A stretch of DNA of 64,000 bases from Persicaria tinctoria (Eukaryota; Streptophyta; Magnoliopsida; Caryophyllales; Polygonaceae), in the NCBI GenBank assembly GCA_037127255.1, contig JBANSL010000004.1:54228318-54292317 (forward strand), written 5' to 3'. The notes below the pieces were generated by a model. That model was not told the DNA's origin and searched no databases. It worked only from the letters and a program-made list of their open reading frames with translations. The position numbers and the translations under genes were made by a program. Shown here in pieces: positions 34,501 to 47,940 of the stretch; the stretch's first letter is position 1; each line of letters opens with the position of its first letter.

Positions 34501-37500
34501 AGTATTATTATTTGTTAAAATCTAGAGCTTTGCAAAATGAAAATATCTCCTAAAGGTAATGGAGGGAATTCTATCTAATGTATTTAATTAACTAAATCAT
34601 GTCTATTACCTTACTTGCAATATCCGAAGCTATTTTAGGATTTTGTCTACACTATATGTTTGTCAGTTTGTCTGACAGCTAGACCTCCGCCTTTATACAC
34701 AATGAAGCTTCTTTTGATTGTTTATTTATTCTTGTAGTCTGGTGATAATGTCTCTGGTTGATGTTGCACATGGAAAGCAGAGGCATGTTCCCTATAGGGA
34801 TTCAAGGCTTACTTTCCTCCTTCAGGTTTGATAAATGAAGCTTTTCTCCCCTAAGTTCCGGCTTTTACCTGGCTGAGGTTTTGTAACTGTTAATAAGTGC
34901 AGGATTCTTTGGGTGGAAACTCAAAGACAACAGTCATCGCAAATGTTAGCCCATCCTTTTGGTCAGTTGTGTTTGAACCTCTCTTTTTCCACATTAAAAT
35001 ATGTTATCTGTTCATGACTTCATGTTTTGACTTCTCCACTTGCAGTTCTGCAACTGAAACACTAAGTACTCTCAAGTTTGCTCAGCGTGCCAAACTGATT
35101 CAGAACAATGTACTTACTTAACTTATATAACTGTCTCCCGATTTTTGAGATGTATGTATATCTCTGTTGATTGTTGTATTTCCCGTTTTAAGGCCAAGGT
35201 GAATGAAGATGCTTCTGGTGACGTAACAGCATTACAAGAACTAGTCCAGCGGTTAAAGGCAAGGATCCAAATTGAAATTTTTAGGCTAAAATTTTATAGT
35301 AGTACTGAGAAACTATTGTGTTTAACAGGAGCAGTTGTCCCACTTGTTGAATAATGAAGGACAAGCAACAACTCAATTGCTCAACCACGGCAACAAACAA
35401 CTTAGCCTTGAAGATTTTCCTGCAAAGTTCAATCCTCTAGTAGAGGGAGACATGGTTTACCAACGGGAACAAGCGTTGAAAAATGCTAATGAAAGGGTAT
35501 AAATTTTTTGTTATATAGCTTAATAGATAGAACCTATAAGCATAATGATTATTTCCTAAATCAATGGATCAGATCAAATGTTTGGAATCTGCTTTATCTT
35601 GCTCATTCAAAAGGGAAAAAATTGCTCAAACTGCTATCAAGAAGTTGGAAGCGGAACTTCTGAATAGGAGTCCTCTGGTATGCATTTTCATTCACATAAC
35701 TTTTACTTCTCTCTCTCTTTCTCAATTAATTTTGAACTTCATGTGTATATTTTGTACGCCATTACATCTTTGCAGATTCAACATTGGGAAGAAGAAGCCC
35801 AACATAGGACAACAGCATTGCTCATTGAAGAGGTGAAAAGCATGGTACCTACATTGGTCAAAGACAAATTAATTTCTGCAGACAAATAATGAACGATAAA
35901 AAGGTTCTGGAAGTTGTATCATTGTTTGTGTGGAAGTTTAAGATTTGAAAACAAAACTTAGCCTGGTTGTGTGTTACCTGTCACTATATCACATGAAGAA
36001 TTATGGACTAAGAATGATTTACACCCTTCAAAATGGGAGTTCTTATAGCTTGCTTTTTCCATGCCTAAAGCTGTGTTTTTTTTTCCTGCTCAGGATACAG
36101 TCTCTTCATTGAGGGAGCTGGAAATGAAACAAGCTGATACCATCTCCTTGGTGAGCAAAGAGATACATATTACTTTTGTAGCTTTTTGTGGAGTTGTGAG
36201 AGTTTTAATTTAAATAGTTACATTGCTTGATAAATATTTATGCTTAGTTCTATTCTTTCTATTTATTGTTGATGTTCATATAAAACTGGGTTACAACCAT
36301 GCTGAAAATTTGTAGTTGATATCTTGATTATCCAAAGACTTGTGTCCTATCCTGAAGATCATTCTCAACGCATATTATCTATTGTATGTGGGTAAGATGA
36401 AATCTACAAGGAGAATCCTACTAATCCCTATTGATATAATAATCTTTGCATAACTTGCATCTATCTTTGATTTTTCTTTAGGTAGGGGTATGATAAGGTG
36501 CATGTAATGTTGATTTTTTGTGTTGAGTGAAACATATGCATGCCTGTAACCCTTTACCACACCGAATTGTTTCACGAAGTGATCTTGTCATTGCAGGGTG
36601 ATACTATGTCAACCAGAAGTGAATTCGGATATGATACATCTTCTAATCTTGCAGAGGATGAAATTCAGCACAGGAAAATTGATTACCAGATGGACGGAAT
36701 GACAAGCATGAAGTCTACAGAGGCTGCTAAGGATTTGTCAGATGCACAGCTATTGATCGAAGCATTGGAGTATGAGCAGATCCGCCTGACACAAGACCTA
36801 CAGTTAATGGAGGAGAGAAATCAGCACCTTTTAGGTATTCTGGGCGGGAAAAATATGCAGAAAAATCTGTTAATTGGTTCGCATAAATCTCCCATGGAAA
36901 TGCTGATTCCTACTAACCAAAACAAAAGCTTGATGAAACTGGCCAATGAGGACTCCCGAGATTTGGCTTTGCGAATCAAGTTAGAGAGAATGGGCAGAGA
37001 GCTTGACAAAGTAAAATCATTGAATACACAATACCAAGAAGATGAAGCCTTAAAGTTGCATCATCAGAAAGACGTTGAACTAATCCGTGAACAGGTTGAA
37101 GTGGAGACAGCTAGTACAATTATTCATCTACAGGAAGAAATTATTATCCTACAGGCGGAGCTTCATGAAAAATTAAGCAGCGTGACCGCTGAAAACAATC
37201 AACTGAGGAATGTTATAGCAGATAAAGATGATCAATTGGCAGAGTTGTCTGCACAATGGGAAAAAGCAACTTTAGAACTAACAAGCTTTCTTATGGATGG
37301 CTCAAAATCCTTGAATCATGCCTCCTCTCGCATTAGAAGTATGGCTTGTTTGTTTCCTCATGTAACTGGAAGTCTTGGTGACCGTGTTGAAAGTGCAGCC
37401 AGAGTATGTATGGAGAAGGAAGAAAGGATTTTGCTTCTGCAGAAAAGCCTGGAAGATGCCCAGAAGACGGTGTTTGAAGTGAAACAAAAGTTGAACTCCT

Positions 37501-40500
37501 TGAAGGGAGTAGCAATATCTTTCACTGAAGCCCAGAATCTTGCAAGTACTGGATGCAATGATGAAAATTGTAAATTAGATCCTCTGTGGAATGTGGTAGA
37601 CGAATTATGTGTAGATTCTGAAGTTGCATTATTAGAGGTGAAAAGGTCTTCTCGTTGTGACAGCTTGGAGCATGACTTTAATAAGGTACCGCGTATGGCT
37701 GATTCTACAGATTGTGTAAATCAACTAATTTCTGATATTGATGCTGGAGCCAATGGATTGGCATTTGGAGAGAGGAAAGTTCTGGTTGATTCAATTAGGT
37801 TGAAGCCGCAAGAGTTTGAGGGTAGAATTCTTGCTTCATACGAGGATACAGAGGAACATCAGTCTGATTTTCAACATGATATTCTAGAAGCTTCTGCTGT
37901 GTGCAGGGAACTGGTTGAGGGCCTTGGAAAGGATGTTCGCACAATGAGGGGAGATTTTGAACATTTCAAAGGGCAGCATAAATGTTTGCAGTTTTCTTCT
38001 ACTGAGATGCCAATATCTGGACCTTCTAAGGTTCCACAAGTTAATCAATTTCAGATGATGAGTTGTATTAGAGAAGGACTTGCAGAGACAAATTGCAGGC
38101 TTGGATTAATACAAGCATCTGTGGACAAATTGTTGGAAACTCATGCAGAGAAATGGGAAACTGATAGTTTTACATCAGACTCTAGCTTGTCCTCTACTAA
38201 TACTGCTGGAGAAAAAAGACCTTCTGGGTCTGAGGCTGTAAATAGACCGGGCCAAGTTTCTGAACATGATGGATCACATCTCTTGCTTGATGGAGAATCA
38301 CAGAAGATGAATACACTTGAGCTTCAACACGAAGTTGAAAGATCAATGGTGATTGGGGAACTAGAAATGGCATCAAGAGCTTTCAAAAACTTGTGGGTTT
38401 CACTAACTTCTCTTGTGGCTCAGGCAGGGGCAACAATTAAACCTCACGAAGAAAGCAGTGTTGATCATAAGGGTGTAGATAAAGAACATGGGATATCTGA
38501 GATGACCTGGTTTGATCACTCTCTTAATACACGGATAGAAGGGGCTCATTTAGATTCTTCATCTTGCAACAAGGTGAGTGTTGGTCATATAATGTTTGAT
38601 TATGCTTCTATTGATTCTCTTATCATTTATGGATCTTTGAATAGAAAGAGACAGAAATAAAACAACACCTCACTGACTGAGTTAACGTTCTTAAAATCTG
38701 CAAGTTCGAAAAGTTAAGGACTAATAGTTGCCTGTATTCTGTTTACTGATTTGTTTCACCCTGAAACTGAAAAGTTAAGGACTAATAGTTGCCTGTATTC
38801 TGTTTTGATGGCTGGAGGCTTTGAATGAGTTGAGTAGTAACAAACTAATAATCACATTCTTTATCATTGAATTGCAGACTTTTGCTCCAGATTGCAAGAT
38901 TGAACAAAGCAATAGTTTCTTCTCTAAGTTTGAAGAGGCTTGTTCAACTATGAAGGAGGCTGATATCATGCTAAATAAATTGGTAAAATCAAATGAAAAT
39001 GCAAAGGAATTGACTCATATGTGGAAGCAGGCAGGCAGGGATTTGATGGGTGAACGGGATTGTTTGCTTGATCAAGTGCAAAAGCTCAAGTCTAAATTAT
39101 GTTCAAAGGAATCAGAGTATGGCACTCTTGAGAGCGAGGAGTCTAATCTGATTGAAGTGACAAACTCTGTCTCTTCACTAGCTGCCTTCTTTGTAGACGT
39201 GCAAAAAGATGTGGAAGAACTAATTAAGGGAGTTTATTCTGATCTTTTGTCGATGTCAGAAGATGTTCACAGCTATGTTGGATCTCTGAGGTGTTTATTT
39301 GAACAAATTTACTCCGAGTTCATACAAAAGGACTTTTCTACTCTTGTTCTGATGGTGTGCATAGGCGATTATTTGAGTAGAATGCAAGAGACCTCTATAG
39401 TAATTGAAGCCAATCATTCTGCTGTAAATTTTGCCACTCCAAATAGGGAACACGGTGATAAAACAGCAGCATTGCCATTGCTAGAGATTGAAGAATCATT
39501 ACCGCAGCTAGGCAACTTGTCTCAGGTGAATTTGCAATTGAAGAGAGAATTGGAAAGGAAGGAAGTTGTACTCAAGGGCTTGTTATTCGATTTCAGCTTA
39601 CTGCAGGAAGCATCATCCAACAGAAAGGACATAAGAGATGAAATCAACAAATTGATTGTGGCTTTGGGTCAAGCTGAATATGAGTTGCAAGTCAAAAGGC
39701 ATGAAGTAAATAGCCTAATGCTTCAGGTTGGGGAATTGGAAGATTGCCTCATTGATACCAAACATGAGCTTGTAATCTCCAATCGTGAGCTCGAGGAAAC
39801 CCAACTGTCTTTTGATGATATATCAAACCAGAACCAAGAGTTAAGGTTGCTAGTAAATGATCTCCGTCACAACAAATCAGAGGTGGGAAAACTCTTGGAT
39901 GAACAAGATGAAGCCATCAAGGGTTTAGAAAAAGAAATTCTCCATTTGAATTCTTCAACAAGTGAGAGAGTTTTCCAATCCATTGAAAATGATCTTCTAA
40001 GAGCAACATCCGAGAGGGATGAGTTACATGATGAAATAAGATCATTGAAAGATAAGATGGAGGTGGTGTACACACTAGCAGAGGAAAATGAAGCGCTTGC
40101 TCTTGAAGCTCGACAGGTACTATTTGTTATACATGTTTTTTTTTTTTCCAAATCTTTATTAGTTTTAATTTCTGGTAATTTTCAACTTCTAATTTCAATA
40201 TTATAGGAATTGATGGCGAGTAAACTGCATGCTGAGCAGAAGGAAGAGGAAGTAAAGATACTTGAAAGTTCAATTGAGGAGCTCGAGAATACAGTGAATG
40301 TATTAGAGAAAAAGGTTTGTGTTTTCTACATGTGGTTTGCATACCATCCAAGTATCATAAAATTTCGTACATGTGGTGTAATCTTTTCCTTCTTTATTGG
40401 TTGTAGTTTCTTTCATTGTTCTGCTGTTCTTTTAATGACTCATGACTATTTGATTCTTCAGGTACAAGAAATGGATGAAGAGGTGCAACAACATCGGATT

Positions 40501-43023
40501 GATAGAAACTCGTTAGAGATGGAAATTCAAGGGTTGAGACACCGGTTGAGTACAGTTGAGAATCTCACAGAAAATATGGATCAAGAAGATTCCATATATG
40601 GAAAACTTGAAAATCTTAAACCAAGGTTTATGTTCTGGCTTTTAAGATTTTCATACATGCTTGTTCAAATTTTTTCAATTCTCTGATGAAGAAATCTTGA
40701 TCTCAGGCAATTCAAAAACAAATTCCTGGACCTTGATCAGGCTTGTGATCAGATAAAAGTTCTTGAAAAAATTAGAGCAGAACAGGCCAAAGAGGTGCAT
40801 CTTAGTTATGCTAGCTAATCTAAATACTTATTTTTCAACTTCATTATTGCATTTTGGTTCTCTGTTGATACATTAGTCTTATCCATTCTGTTTTGGCACC
40901 ATCCTTGTCTTGGAAGATTGACAGGATGAAAGAGTATGTATCGGAGCTGGTGTTGCATGCTGAAGCACAAGCATCACAGTACCAAGACAAGGTATCATAT
41001 TGTTATCAAGGGATTTGTATGGAATCCATTATTTTCTGTTTCCCTTTTCAACCTGTTGTTTGTTTGATGCATCCAATTTAACTCTATAGTAAGGGAAATG
41101 TGAATCATGTATAAGTCTTCTTGATCCATTCAAGTATAATCACTAGGTGGCAATTACTTGAGTTCGTGACGTTCGAGTACAAGTTTTTCTCAAATCTCAA
41201 TAGTTGTCAAGTTATTGCATCCATTTAGATCTTGCAGTTGAATGTTTCTACAAGATGCATCAGCTGGATTCTATCAGGAATGATACTTATGTCATCCATG
41301 CTCTTCAACCATTCAACTTTTTCAGCACCCATTATTGGTTTCAATGATTCAACAGTTCATACTGCATATAGGACCTTAGGTTCATCATATAACTCTGCTT
41401 TTCTATTATCCATATAGTTACCACTGAATTCACTATTGTTTCCTCTCTTATAGTACAAAACTCTGGAGGCAATGGTTTATGAACTAAAGAAAAATTCATC
41501 ATCAATGGCATCTGCCATGCCAGTTTCGGAGAGGCCCGAGCGAAGCTCATCTAGGCCCAGGGGTTCGAGTTCTCCCTTCAGGTGCATATCAAATCTAGTT
41601 CATCAGATGAACGTGGAAAAGGATCAGGAATTGTCAACTGCTAAAGCTCGTATAGAAGATTTGGAGCTGCTGGCTGCTAATAGACAGAAAGAGGTTAATT
41701 GTCAACTGCTAAATCAAGTTATTTTTTTAGTAGCAAAGTAAAGTCTTTTGAAGAAGCTCAGAAGGCCTATTCAATCAGTTGTAAGTAATAAGTTCCGTTA
41801 AGTGGCTAACTTATGTACCTGGCTTGATTCAGGTGTGCATGCTGAGCAGCCGACTGGCTGCAGCAGAAAGCATGACACATGACATCATCAGGGATTTACT
41901 GGGCCTGAAACTTGACATGACTAACTATGCAGTGAGTTTCTCATAATCATCTCCAAATCATTCCAGATTTATCCAAGTATGCTTGTTATTCATATTCTGT
42001 ATCTTGGCATGTTTGAAGGACTTGGTAGATGAGCATCAGCTTCACAGCCTGCTGGATGTTGCTCAGCAGAAAACAAGGGAGTCCAAAAGAAAGGTCATTC
42101 TGATATCTAATGTTTTGCTTGGGCATTCATCAGTGTCACTGCGTTTTACACTTGTACATGTTTCTTATCTCCTGATTCAAAAATGCTTCAGGATGAAGAA
42201 ATTGACAGGCTACAGATGCAAATATGTGATTTGATTAATGAAAGGGACAGGTAAGACATAGTAAAATTAAGTATATTACTCTTTCTAGTCTTTTATTTTT
42301 TACACTTGTACATGTTTCTTGTCCATGTAAGATGTACAATCCTTTTTGTCTTTTTTCATCTCTTCTAGCCCAAATTAACATCAAAGCTAAAATAGAATGC
42401 AAATGTATTAATGCAATCAGTAAGATGTTCTCTTTCAATGTTTTCAACATCTAAACTTAATTATCTGACCATTACTTACTATTCACATTTCACTTAATAG
42501 TTGTATCACGGAGATAAACCGAAGAGAGGCTAATATCCTTGCCGGCCAGTTGACCGTTGAGCAACTTAGGGACCGAGACCAGTATCTAACCGTGCAGAAT
42601 GAGATGTTGAAGGTCTGCAATTCTCTAAAATTGTCCATAGGATTGGGATCTTGCTTCAGCGGGACTTCTTGAAATCATCAAGCTGCTTTCTTTGTAGGTA
42701 GAGAAGACCAATTTGATGCACAGGCTTGTACAACTTGAGAGTATAGTAAAGGATCTCGAGAAACAACATGTCCAACGGCGTCCTGAACATCCAATCAAGA
42801 TCAAGGCAATATTTTCATGCATAAATTTGTTCACTTTCTACCAGCTATACGTTCTCCTCTCACACAGATTGTTTTACTATTTCAGGAGAATCCCGTTAGG
42901 CGGGATCATTCTAGTCTTACAAGGAGGATAGTGCATACAGAAGAACATCCCTATGTGAATAATGGACATGCTCCGTACCGAAGATTTGATGGCAGCAGTC
43001 ACCGTGAACAGAAAAATGGATAA
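31440..43023 (+). CDS. KIN12C: Kinesin-12 family motor, POK1/KIN-12C-like
   Basis: Twenty-nine exons join in frame to about 2168 codons: 31440-31997, 32170-32325, 32415-32498, 32596-32715, 32796-32909, 33002-33094, 33170-33330, 33514-33588, 34738-34825, 34903-34961, 35046-35109, 35193-35258, 35329-35496, 35573-35677, 35776-35832, 36094-36150, 36597-38573, 38878-40116, 40207-40314, 40462-40625, 40707-40794, 40917-40991, 41454-41693, 41833-41931, 42019-42093, 42192-42250, 42501-42612, 42698-42805, 42886-43023. Residues 1-185 are a Ser-rich leader. The motor spans about 186-524, with P-loop GQTGSGKT split by an intron, switch [10 protein letters not shown] and switch II DLAGSE. The rest is a long coiled-coil tail with a conserved [16 protein letters not shown] block. 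POK kinesins mark the cortical division site and guide the phragmoplast during plant cytokinesis. Exons 15, 16 and 22 have the weakest boundaries. POK2 is the main alternative, but the length fits POK1 better. Confidence 0.9.
35259..35328 (+). other. GC-AG intron of the kinesin gene
   Basis: The coding frame on both sides requires a donor AAAG/GCAAGG and acceptor ACAG/GAG, a non-canonical but well-known GC-AG class. A second candidate is the intron 42806-42885 (AAG/GCAATA). Confidence 0.65.
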
Positions 43024-43454
43024 ATGTAAATTGTTTTCAGGTGAGTCATTGAGCTTGATATTCTTCTATGATGACCAGATCTAAAGTCTTGTAAGAGTTC
43101 ACCCTAGTATCGTGTTGGTCGGTTTTAGAACCTGTGATATAGATACCTATGCTAGATAGTCTAAAGATATGGATTTAAAGATAATTCACTATTTGGCGCT
43201 AGAATTTTGGATCAGGTTGGGTTAGTTTCAACTGTTAACTGTCACAGATTTGGTCAATCCAGGTTTAGGGCATGCCAATTTAGTTATAAACAGCCATCAG
43301 TCATATTCCACACCTTGTATTGTACTTGATGTCTGATGCCTTGGCATATGGTTGCAGGCGAACATGTCCTCTAGAGATTGCTATCCTTTTTGAAGATACT
43401 TTATGATGCTGCATTTCTTGATGGTCCAAGTTGTATGAGGCCTTCTGCAGTGCA
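43024..43454 (+). other. Kinesin 3' flank / 3' UTR
   Basis: Follows the kinesin stop codon, with no further coding sequence. A GCAG acceptor-like site near 43358 suggests a possible 3' UTR intron. The region ends where a LINE has inserted. Confidence 0.5.
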
Positions 43455-46412
43455 TTTTTTTTTTTTTGATTTTAAGGGTTAATATATTGCATAAAGGAAA
43501 TATTTACATGGTACAAAAGTGAGGATCAAGTGGAGAGACCACTCGTCCAGAATATCCAAAATCATGGAGCAAATGAAAATGCTCCATTCTCTGGGTGTGT
43601 TGAGCACGAGGCTCGGGGTAACTCCTGTCTCTTCAAGCCACGGCTATCGGAAGTCGGACCTACCCCAAAGGATGTGTAAGTATAAGTCTCCCTTCGGCTC
43701 GGCCATCAAGAGATTTACACAAACACATCCTTAGCACACCTAGTCTATATGACTACTAATCCATCCAAGTCCATACATACAAAAATTCATCCAAGGCGTG
43801 TAGAGCCAAGAGGATGACGAGGCTATAGGGGGTTTTGATGAGCAAAATTACACGTTGTAAGACAGCCCTTCATGCCATCATGGATGAGTTGTTTCTTGTC
43901 ATCAGCTTTGACTTGGAGCGCCGGAAGCATGATCTAAACCACCTTGTAGGCTTGCTGATGATGAGAAGTGCAGAGAGAATTCATGCGTAAGGACTTTATA
44001 AACATGAAGTTTGATGAGGTGCACGACTTCCTCAATGCTCTTGCTTGAACCTTCAAAGACCTTCTCATTTCTTGTTTTCCAAATAAGATATATGGTAGCA
44101 GCAAAAGCAACTCTCTTTGCCTTGGAGAGCCATCCTTTCCCCCTTGCTTCTTTTTTGAGCCATTTGAGTCCACTTCTGATTGATCCCATTCCTCTCCAGA
44201 TTCCTAGCCAATTCTTGACCTGAGACCAAATATGTGAGGAGAAATTACAAGAGAAGAAAATATGCTCGTGAGTTTCAATATATTGATCAATATGCTCGTG
44301 AGTGACAATTTAAGGGAACTTCCCTTGTTTTTATCAGGTCATTCGTGGCAAGTCTCCTTTTAGCTGCCAACCAAAGAATGAAGGCATGCTTAGGACTGAT
44401 TACTCTGTCCCATACAATTGTCGACCAAGGAGGGGGATTTGCTTTTCTTCTGAAGTGGTTGTAAGCAGCCTCAATGCTGAATTTACCACCAAGACACCAA
44501 CTGTCAAGCTTAGCGGCCGCATCATTGGAGGAACCTGTAGAGGTTAGCAAGGCATCTCTAATAGCAAGAATTTTTTTCATCAAGGGGGAATCATTTCTAT
44601 TATGGACCTGCCAGCTCTAGACATCATCTTGTTGTAAGTATTGATGATGAACCCATTTGATCCACAAACTATCTTTTTTCCTAACAATGTCCCAAAGCAT
44701 CCTTGAGATGAAAGCATTGTTCCATGTTTTGAGATTTTTCAAGCCAAGCCCACCTTCCTCTTTAGGTAAACAAACATCTTTCCATTTAATTCGATGGGAT
44801 TTCCATAGGAATTTGGCACACAAGCTATTAACTTTGTCAATTAAAGTGGAGGGAGAGGGGAGAATGGAAAACCAGAAAGCACTAATACCTTGAAGCACAG
44901 TTTTAATAAGCTCAACCTTTCCAGCATAAGATAAAGTTTTGGAATTCCAATAGCTAATGTTTGTAAGGAGTTTATCCAAAAAGGGGGAGAATTGAGAAAT
45001 AGTGAGCTTTCCTGAGGAGATAGGGATACCAAGGTATCTGAAGGGAAAGGAGCCCTGTGCAAAGCCAGATCCGGAAGCAAGAAATAGCTTATCCTCCTCT
45101 TTAGCCCCAGCAATAAAATACGAGGATTTGGCTGTACTAATTTCCAGACCTGAAACCTCAGAGAAATGATTCAGGGCGTCAAGTAATATAGCCATTGAAG
45201 TTTTATCCCCTCTAGACATTAAAATTAAGTCATCAGCATAGGCGAGATGTGTGATTTGGAGTCTTTCACATCTTGGATGAAACTTGAAGCCTGGAAGCCT
45301 AGTCCTGCATTTTAGAATCCTCGAGAGATAATCAACGGAAAGAACAAAGATTCGAGGGGAGATAGGGTCACCTTGCCTCAAACCTCTTTTACCATAGAAA
45401 TAGCCATGTAATGACCCATTAATACTAATAGAAAAGGTAGGAGAACAAACACACTCAAGAATCCAGTGTATGAACTGAGAAGGAAAATTCAGGTGTTTTA
45501 ACATCTGCTCAATAAATTTCCAGGAAATAGTGTCATAGGCTTTTTTAAGATCCAAGTTAAGTATACACCTAGGGCTGATTCTTTTCCTAGAGTATTTCCT
45601 AATCAGCTCTTGTAGAAGGAGAATATTTTCATTCATAATCCTGCCCTCAATGAAGCCAATCTGAGCAGGAGAGACAAGGGTTTTCAGGGTGGGAGAAAGT
45701 CTAGCCGAAAGAATTTTGGTGATTATTTTATAGGAGATGTTGCAACAGGAGATGGGCCTATAATCACCTACTGATTTGGCATTGGCTTTTTTTGCAATTA
45801 AGGCAATAGAGGTATGATTGGTTTGTTTGAGGAGGTTGCTAGTTCTAAAGAATTCCATCACAGCTTTGGTAATTTGATCTCCAGTGGTGGACCAAGTATC
45901 TTTGAAGAACTTTGAGGTGTAGCCATCTGGCCCAGGAGATTTGTCATCTCCAATACTCCACAGTGCATTTTTTATTTCATCAGCTGTAACATCTCTTGTA
46001 AGCTCTGCATGTCTGTCATTAGTCAATATAGCACCACCATCTCTGATATATCTTTCATTAACATCCATAGTCTGTTTCTCAGTTCCAAGTAATCCTATGT
46101 AAAACTTCACAAACTCATCTGCAACTTCATTAAGTGATAGAGTTTCCTGACCATCCTCTTTGAGCAAGGAGCTAACATGGTTTCTCTTCATATTCTTCTT
46201 CATAAGACCATGAAAGTAGGAACATTTATCTCCCTCAAAAATATGTTTGGTTTTGGCTAGCTGGGAGAGAAATTTGAATTCAGCATCTTTGAGCCTATTG
46301 GCCTTTTTCTTGGCATTTTCCATCTCTAGTAGCAGCTCAGCCGATGAAGGATCATTTCTTAGCTCCATAAAAGCCTTCTCATAATCTGCTTCCGCATTTT
46401 TAGCTGTCATTG
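43455..46412 (-). mobile_element. 5'-truncated L1-type LINE
   Basis: The poly-T at 43455-43466 is the poly-A tail of a minus-strand LINE. Coding sequence runs from 46410 to about 43900, and the endonuclease and ORF1 are missing, the usual product of incomplete target-primed reverse transcription. It lies just downstream of the kinesin gene, opposite to it. No clear target duplication was found. Confidence 0.88.
43902..46410 (-). pseudogene. LINE ORF2 reverse transcriptase, zf-RVT and C-terminal domain
   Basis: The frame is open from 46410 to 44617, with the pre-RT linker, DDKSPGPDGYTSKFFK, IALIAKKANAKSVGDYRPIS, QIGFIEGRIMNENI, LNLDLKKAYDTISW, GLRQGDPISP and the catalytic HLAYADDLILM. A TAG at 44617-44619 interrupts it. 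In the same frame a zf-RVT-like region follows at 44583-44287 (KFSIEAAYNHFR, WDRVISPKHAFILWLAAKRR). A small local duplication near 44262-44303 (repeated ATATGCTCGTGAGT) disturbs the zinc-finger region and shifts the frame. A C-terminal segment with YLIWKTRNEKVFEG is readable at 44189-43902. The polymerase core looks intact over about 600 residues. Confidence 0.9.
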
Positions 46413-47001
46413 ATGTTGGAGTACTGGGATCTATTCAGTTTTTGTAGAGGCTTCTTAAGATTCTGTAATCTCAAAGAGCTACTACATCGTCTTCTGTTTC
46501 AAGTATTCCAAACTGTATGTGATCTTAGTTTTCCACTTCACCGCTTTTGGTATCTATGGTTTGTAGATTGTTGAGGTTGTGAATATGGAGTGAAAGGTGA
46601 CAAGCTGATTCATTACTGAATCTGAATTGAAATTTGGTTTGATTTCAATACTAATTTTCTTGTCAGTTGAATTTGAATTTCTACATTCCATATCTGATTA
46701 TGCTGAACTTGTGAAATTCACCTCTAGTTTTTGAGAAAATTGCTATGCTGGGCCATTGATCCGTATGGAGTTTGTACAGTAGATGAAGCATAGCTCAGCT
46801 ACATTTTCTTACAGGACACATGAATGGCTGATTTGGAAACTTGTAGATCGAACAAACTGAAGATCGAAATCAACTGAAAAATGGAGAGTACACAAGCTCT
46901 TAATACAGGATCAAGAAACACAGCAAAACTCACACTTCTGCGTTTATCAATTCAAACTGTTTTTTACACATTAGAGTTGAGAACGGTTTAGACTTTAGAG
47001 T
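46413..47001. other. Spacer, no gene seen
   Basis: AT-rich sequence between the LINE 5' truncation point and the Lys-rich exon. No coding or repeat structure recognised. Confidence 0.5.
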
Positions 47002-47940
47002 TTAGACCATCTCAAACGTCTGCTTTCCTTTATCTTTGTCAGATTTGGGGGCTTTCTGAGCTGTTGCTTGTTCTCCTTGCTCCATTCTTCCGTTATTGGT
47101 GTTCTCATTTTTTATTTTTTTTTTACATTTGTCCAACGGCTTGTTTTTCCTGGAGCTGAATTCTTTCCTATTTGGGCTCTCGCCATTAGCCGTGGTCTTG
47201 CAAGTAGGGCGGTGCATCGGTCTAAAACCGAGCTGAACTGGGTCAAATTGAACCGAACCGAAACCGAAAATCTCAAAATTTCAAACCGAAAGCATTAGGT
47301 TCGGTTCGGTTATTCACCGATTTGATTTGTGTTCGGTTCGGTTTTAACACAATTAAACCGAATTTTCATGAATTGTCATGTGTCTTTTACAGTGTAGGTA
47401 ACACTACTCTTTCAAGCAGTGTGATTTCCTTCTTGCTTACACATATATTATCATGTGTCGTCCCTTTCTCTCTCAGATATATTATTAATTACTCACATAT
47501 ATATTTCCACTGGAAAAGCCACCATTAAATATTTAAAAACTATTTAAATATTTCAATCTTCATGTGTTTGCCTTTGGATTTTCACATTTACTTTACAGAA
47601 TTACAGGAAGCCACCCTTGATCTGCAAATTACATATAGTTTACGTGGGGGTCTCTTTCTTGTAAATCTTAGTTAAACTCCTCAAGCATACATGACTTTAA
47701 AAGATATATGAGCCAGGGTATGTGTAAATCACAAATTCTGTAAAATGACTACTAATCTCCATGCATTCGGTTTAACACAAACCGAACCGAAACCGAACAC
47801 AAACCGAAAAATGAAAATTCATGAACAGAAAAACTTCGGTTAGGTTCGGTTCAGTTCGATTTGTGTTAGTTCGGCCCAAAAATTCGGTTTGGACCGAATC
47901 ATGAACACCCCTACTTGCAAGGGTGGGAGACACTGAAAGA
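47002..47940 (-). pseudogene. Lys-rich terminal exon split by a hAT element
   Basis: With the hAT element (47205-47913) set aside, a short minus-strand exon could start after a TTTCAG acceptor at about 47937 and end at the stop at 47002-47004. It reads through PCKTTANGESPNRKEF, a Lys/Asn-rich stretch and QKAPKSDKDKGKQTFEMV. No family is recognised and no upstream exons were identified, so it may be the 3' end of a lost gene or chance coding. The insertion falls inside the putative coding sequence. Confidence 0.35.
47205..47913. mobile_element. hAT-type MITE (709 bp)
   Basis: The ends are TAGGGCGGTGCATCGG at the left and a right end whose complement is TAGGGGTGTTCATGATTCGG. The 8-base CTTGCAAG flanks it at 47197-47204 and 47914-47921. 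The subterminal arms carry many AACCGAACCGAA / TTCGGTTCGGTT repeats. Non-coding. Confidence 0.9.

Noticed and set aside
35833..35889. Continuation of the kinesin exon to a stop at 35889
   Set aside because: Would truncate the kinesin. A GTGAAA donor at 35833 keeps the frame into the next exons, whose long open tail supports splicing.
44262..44303. Target-site duplication of the minus-strand LINE
   Set aside because: The repeated ATATGCTCGTGAGT lies inside the coding region and is a local duplication, not a flanking target repeat.
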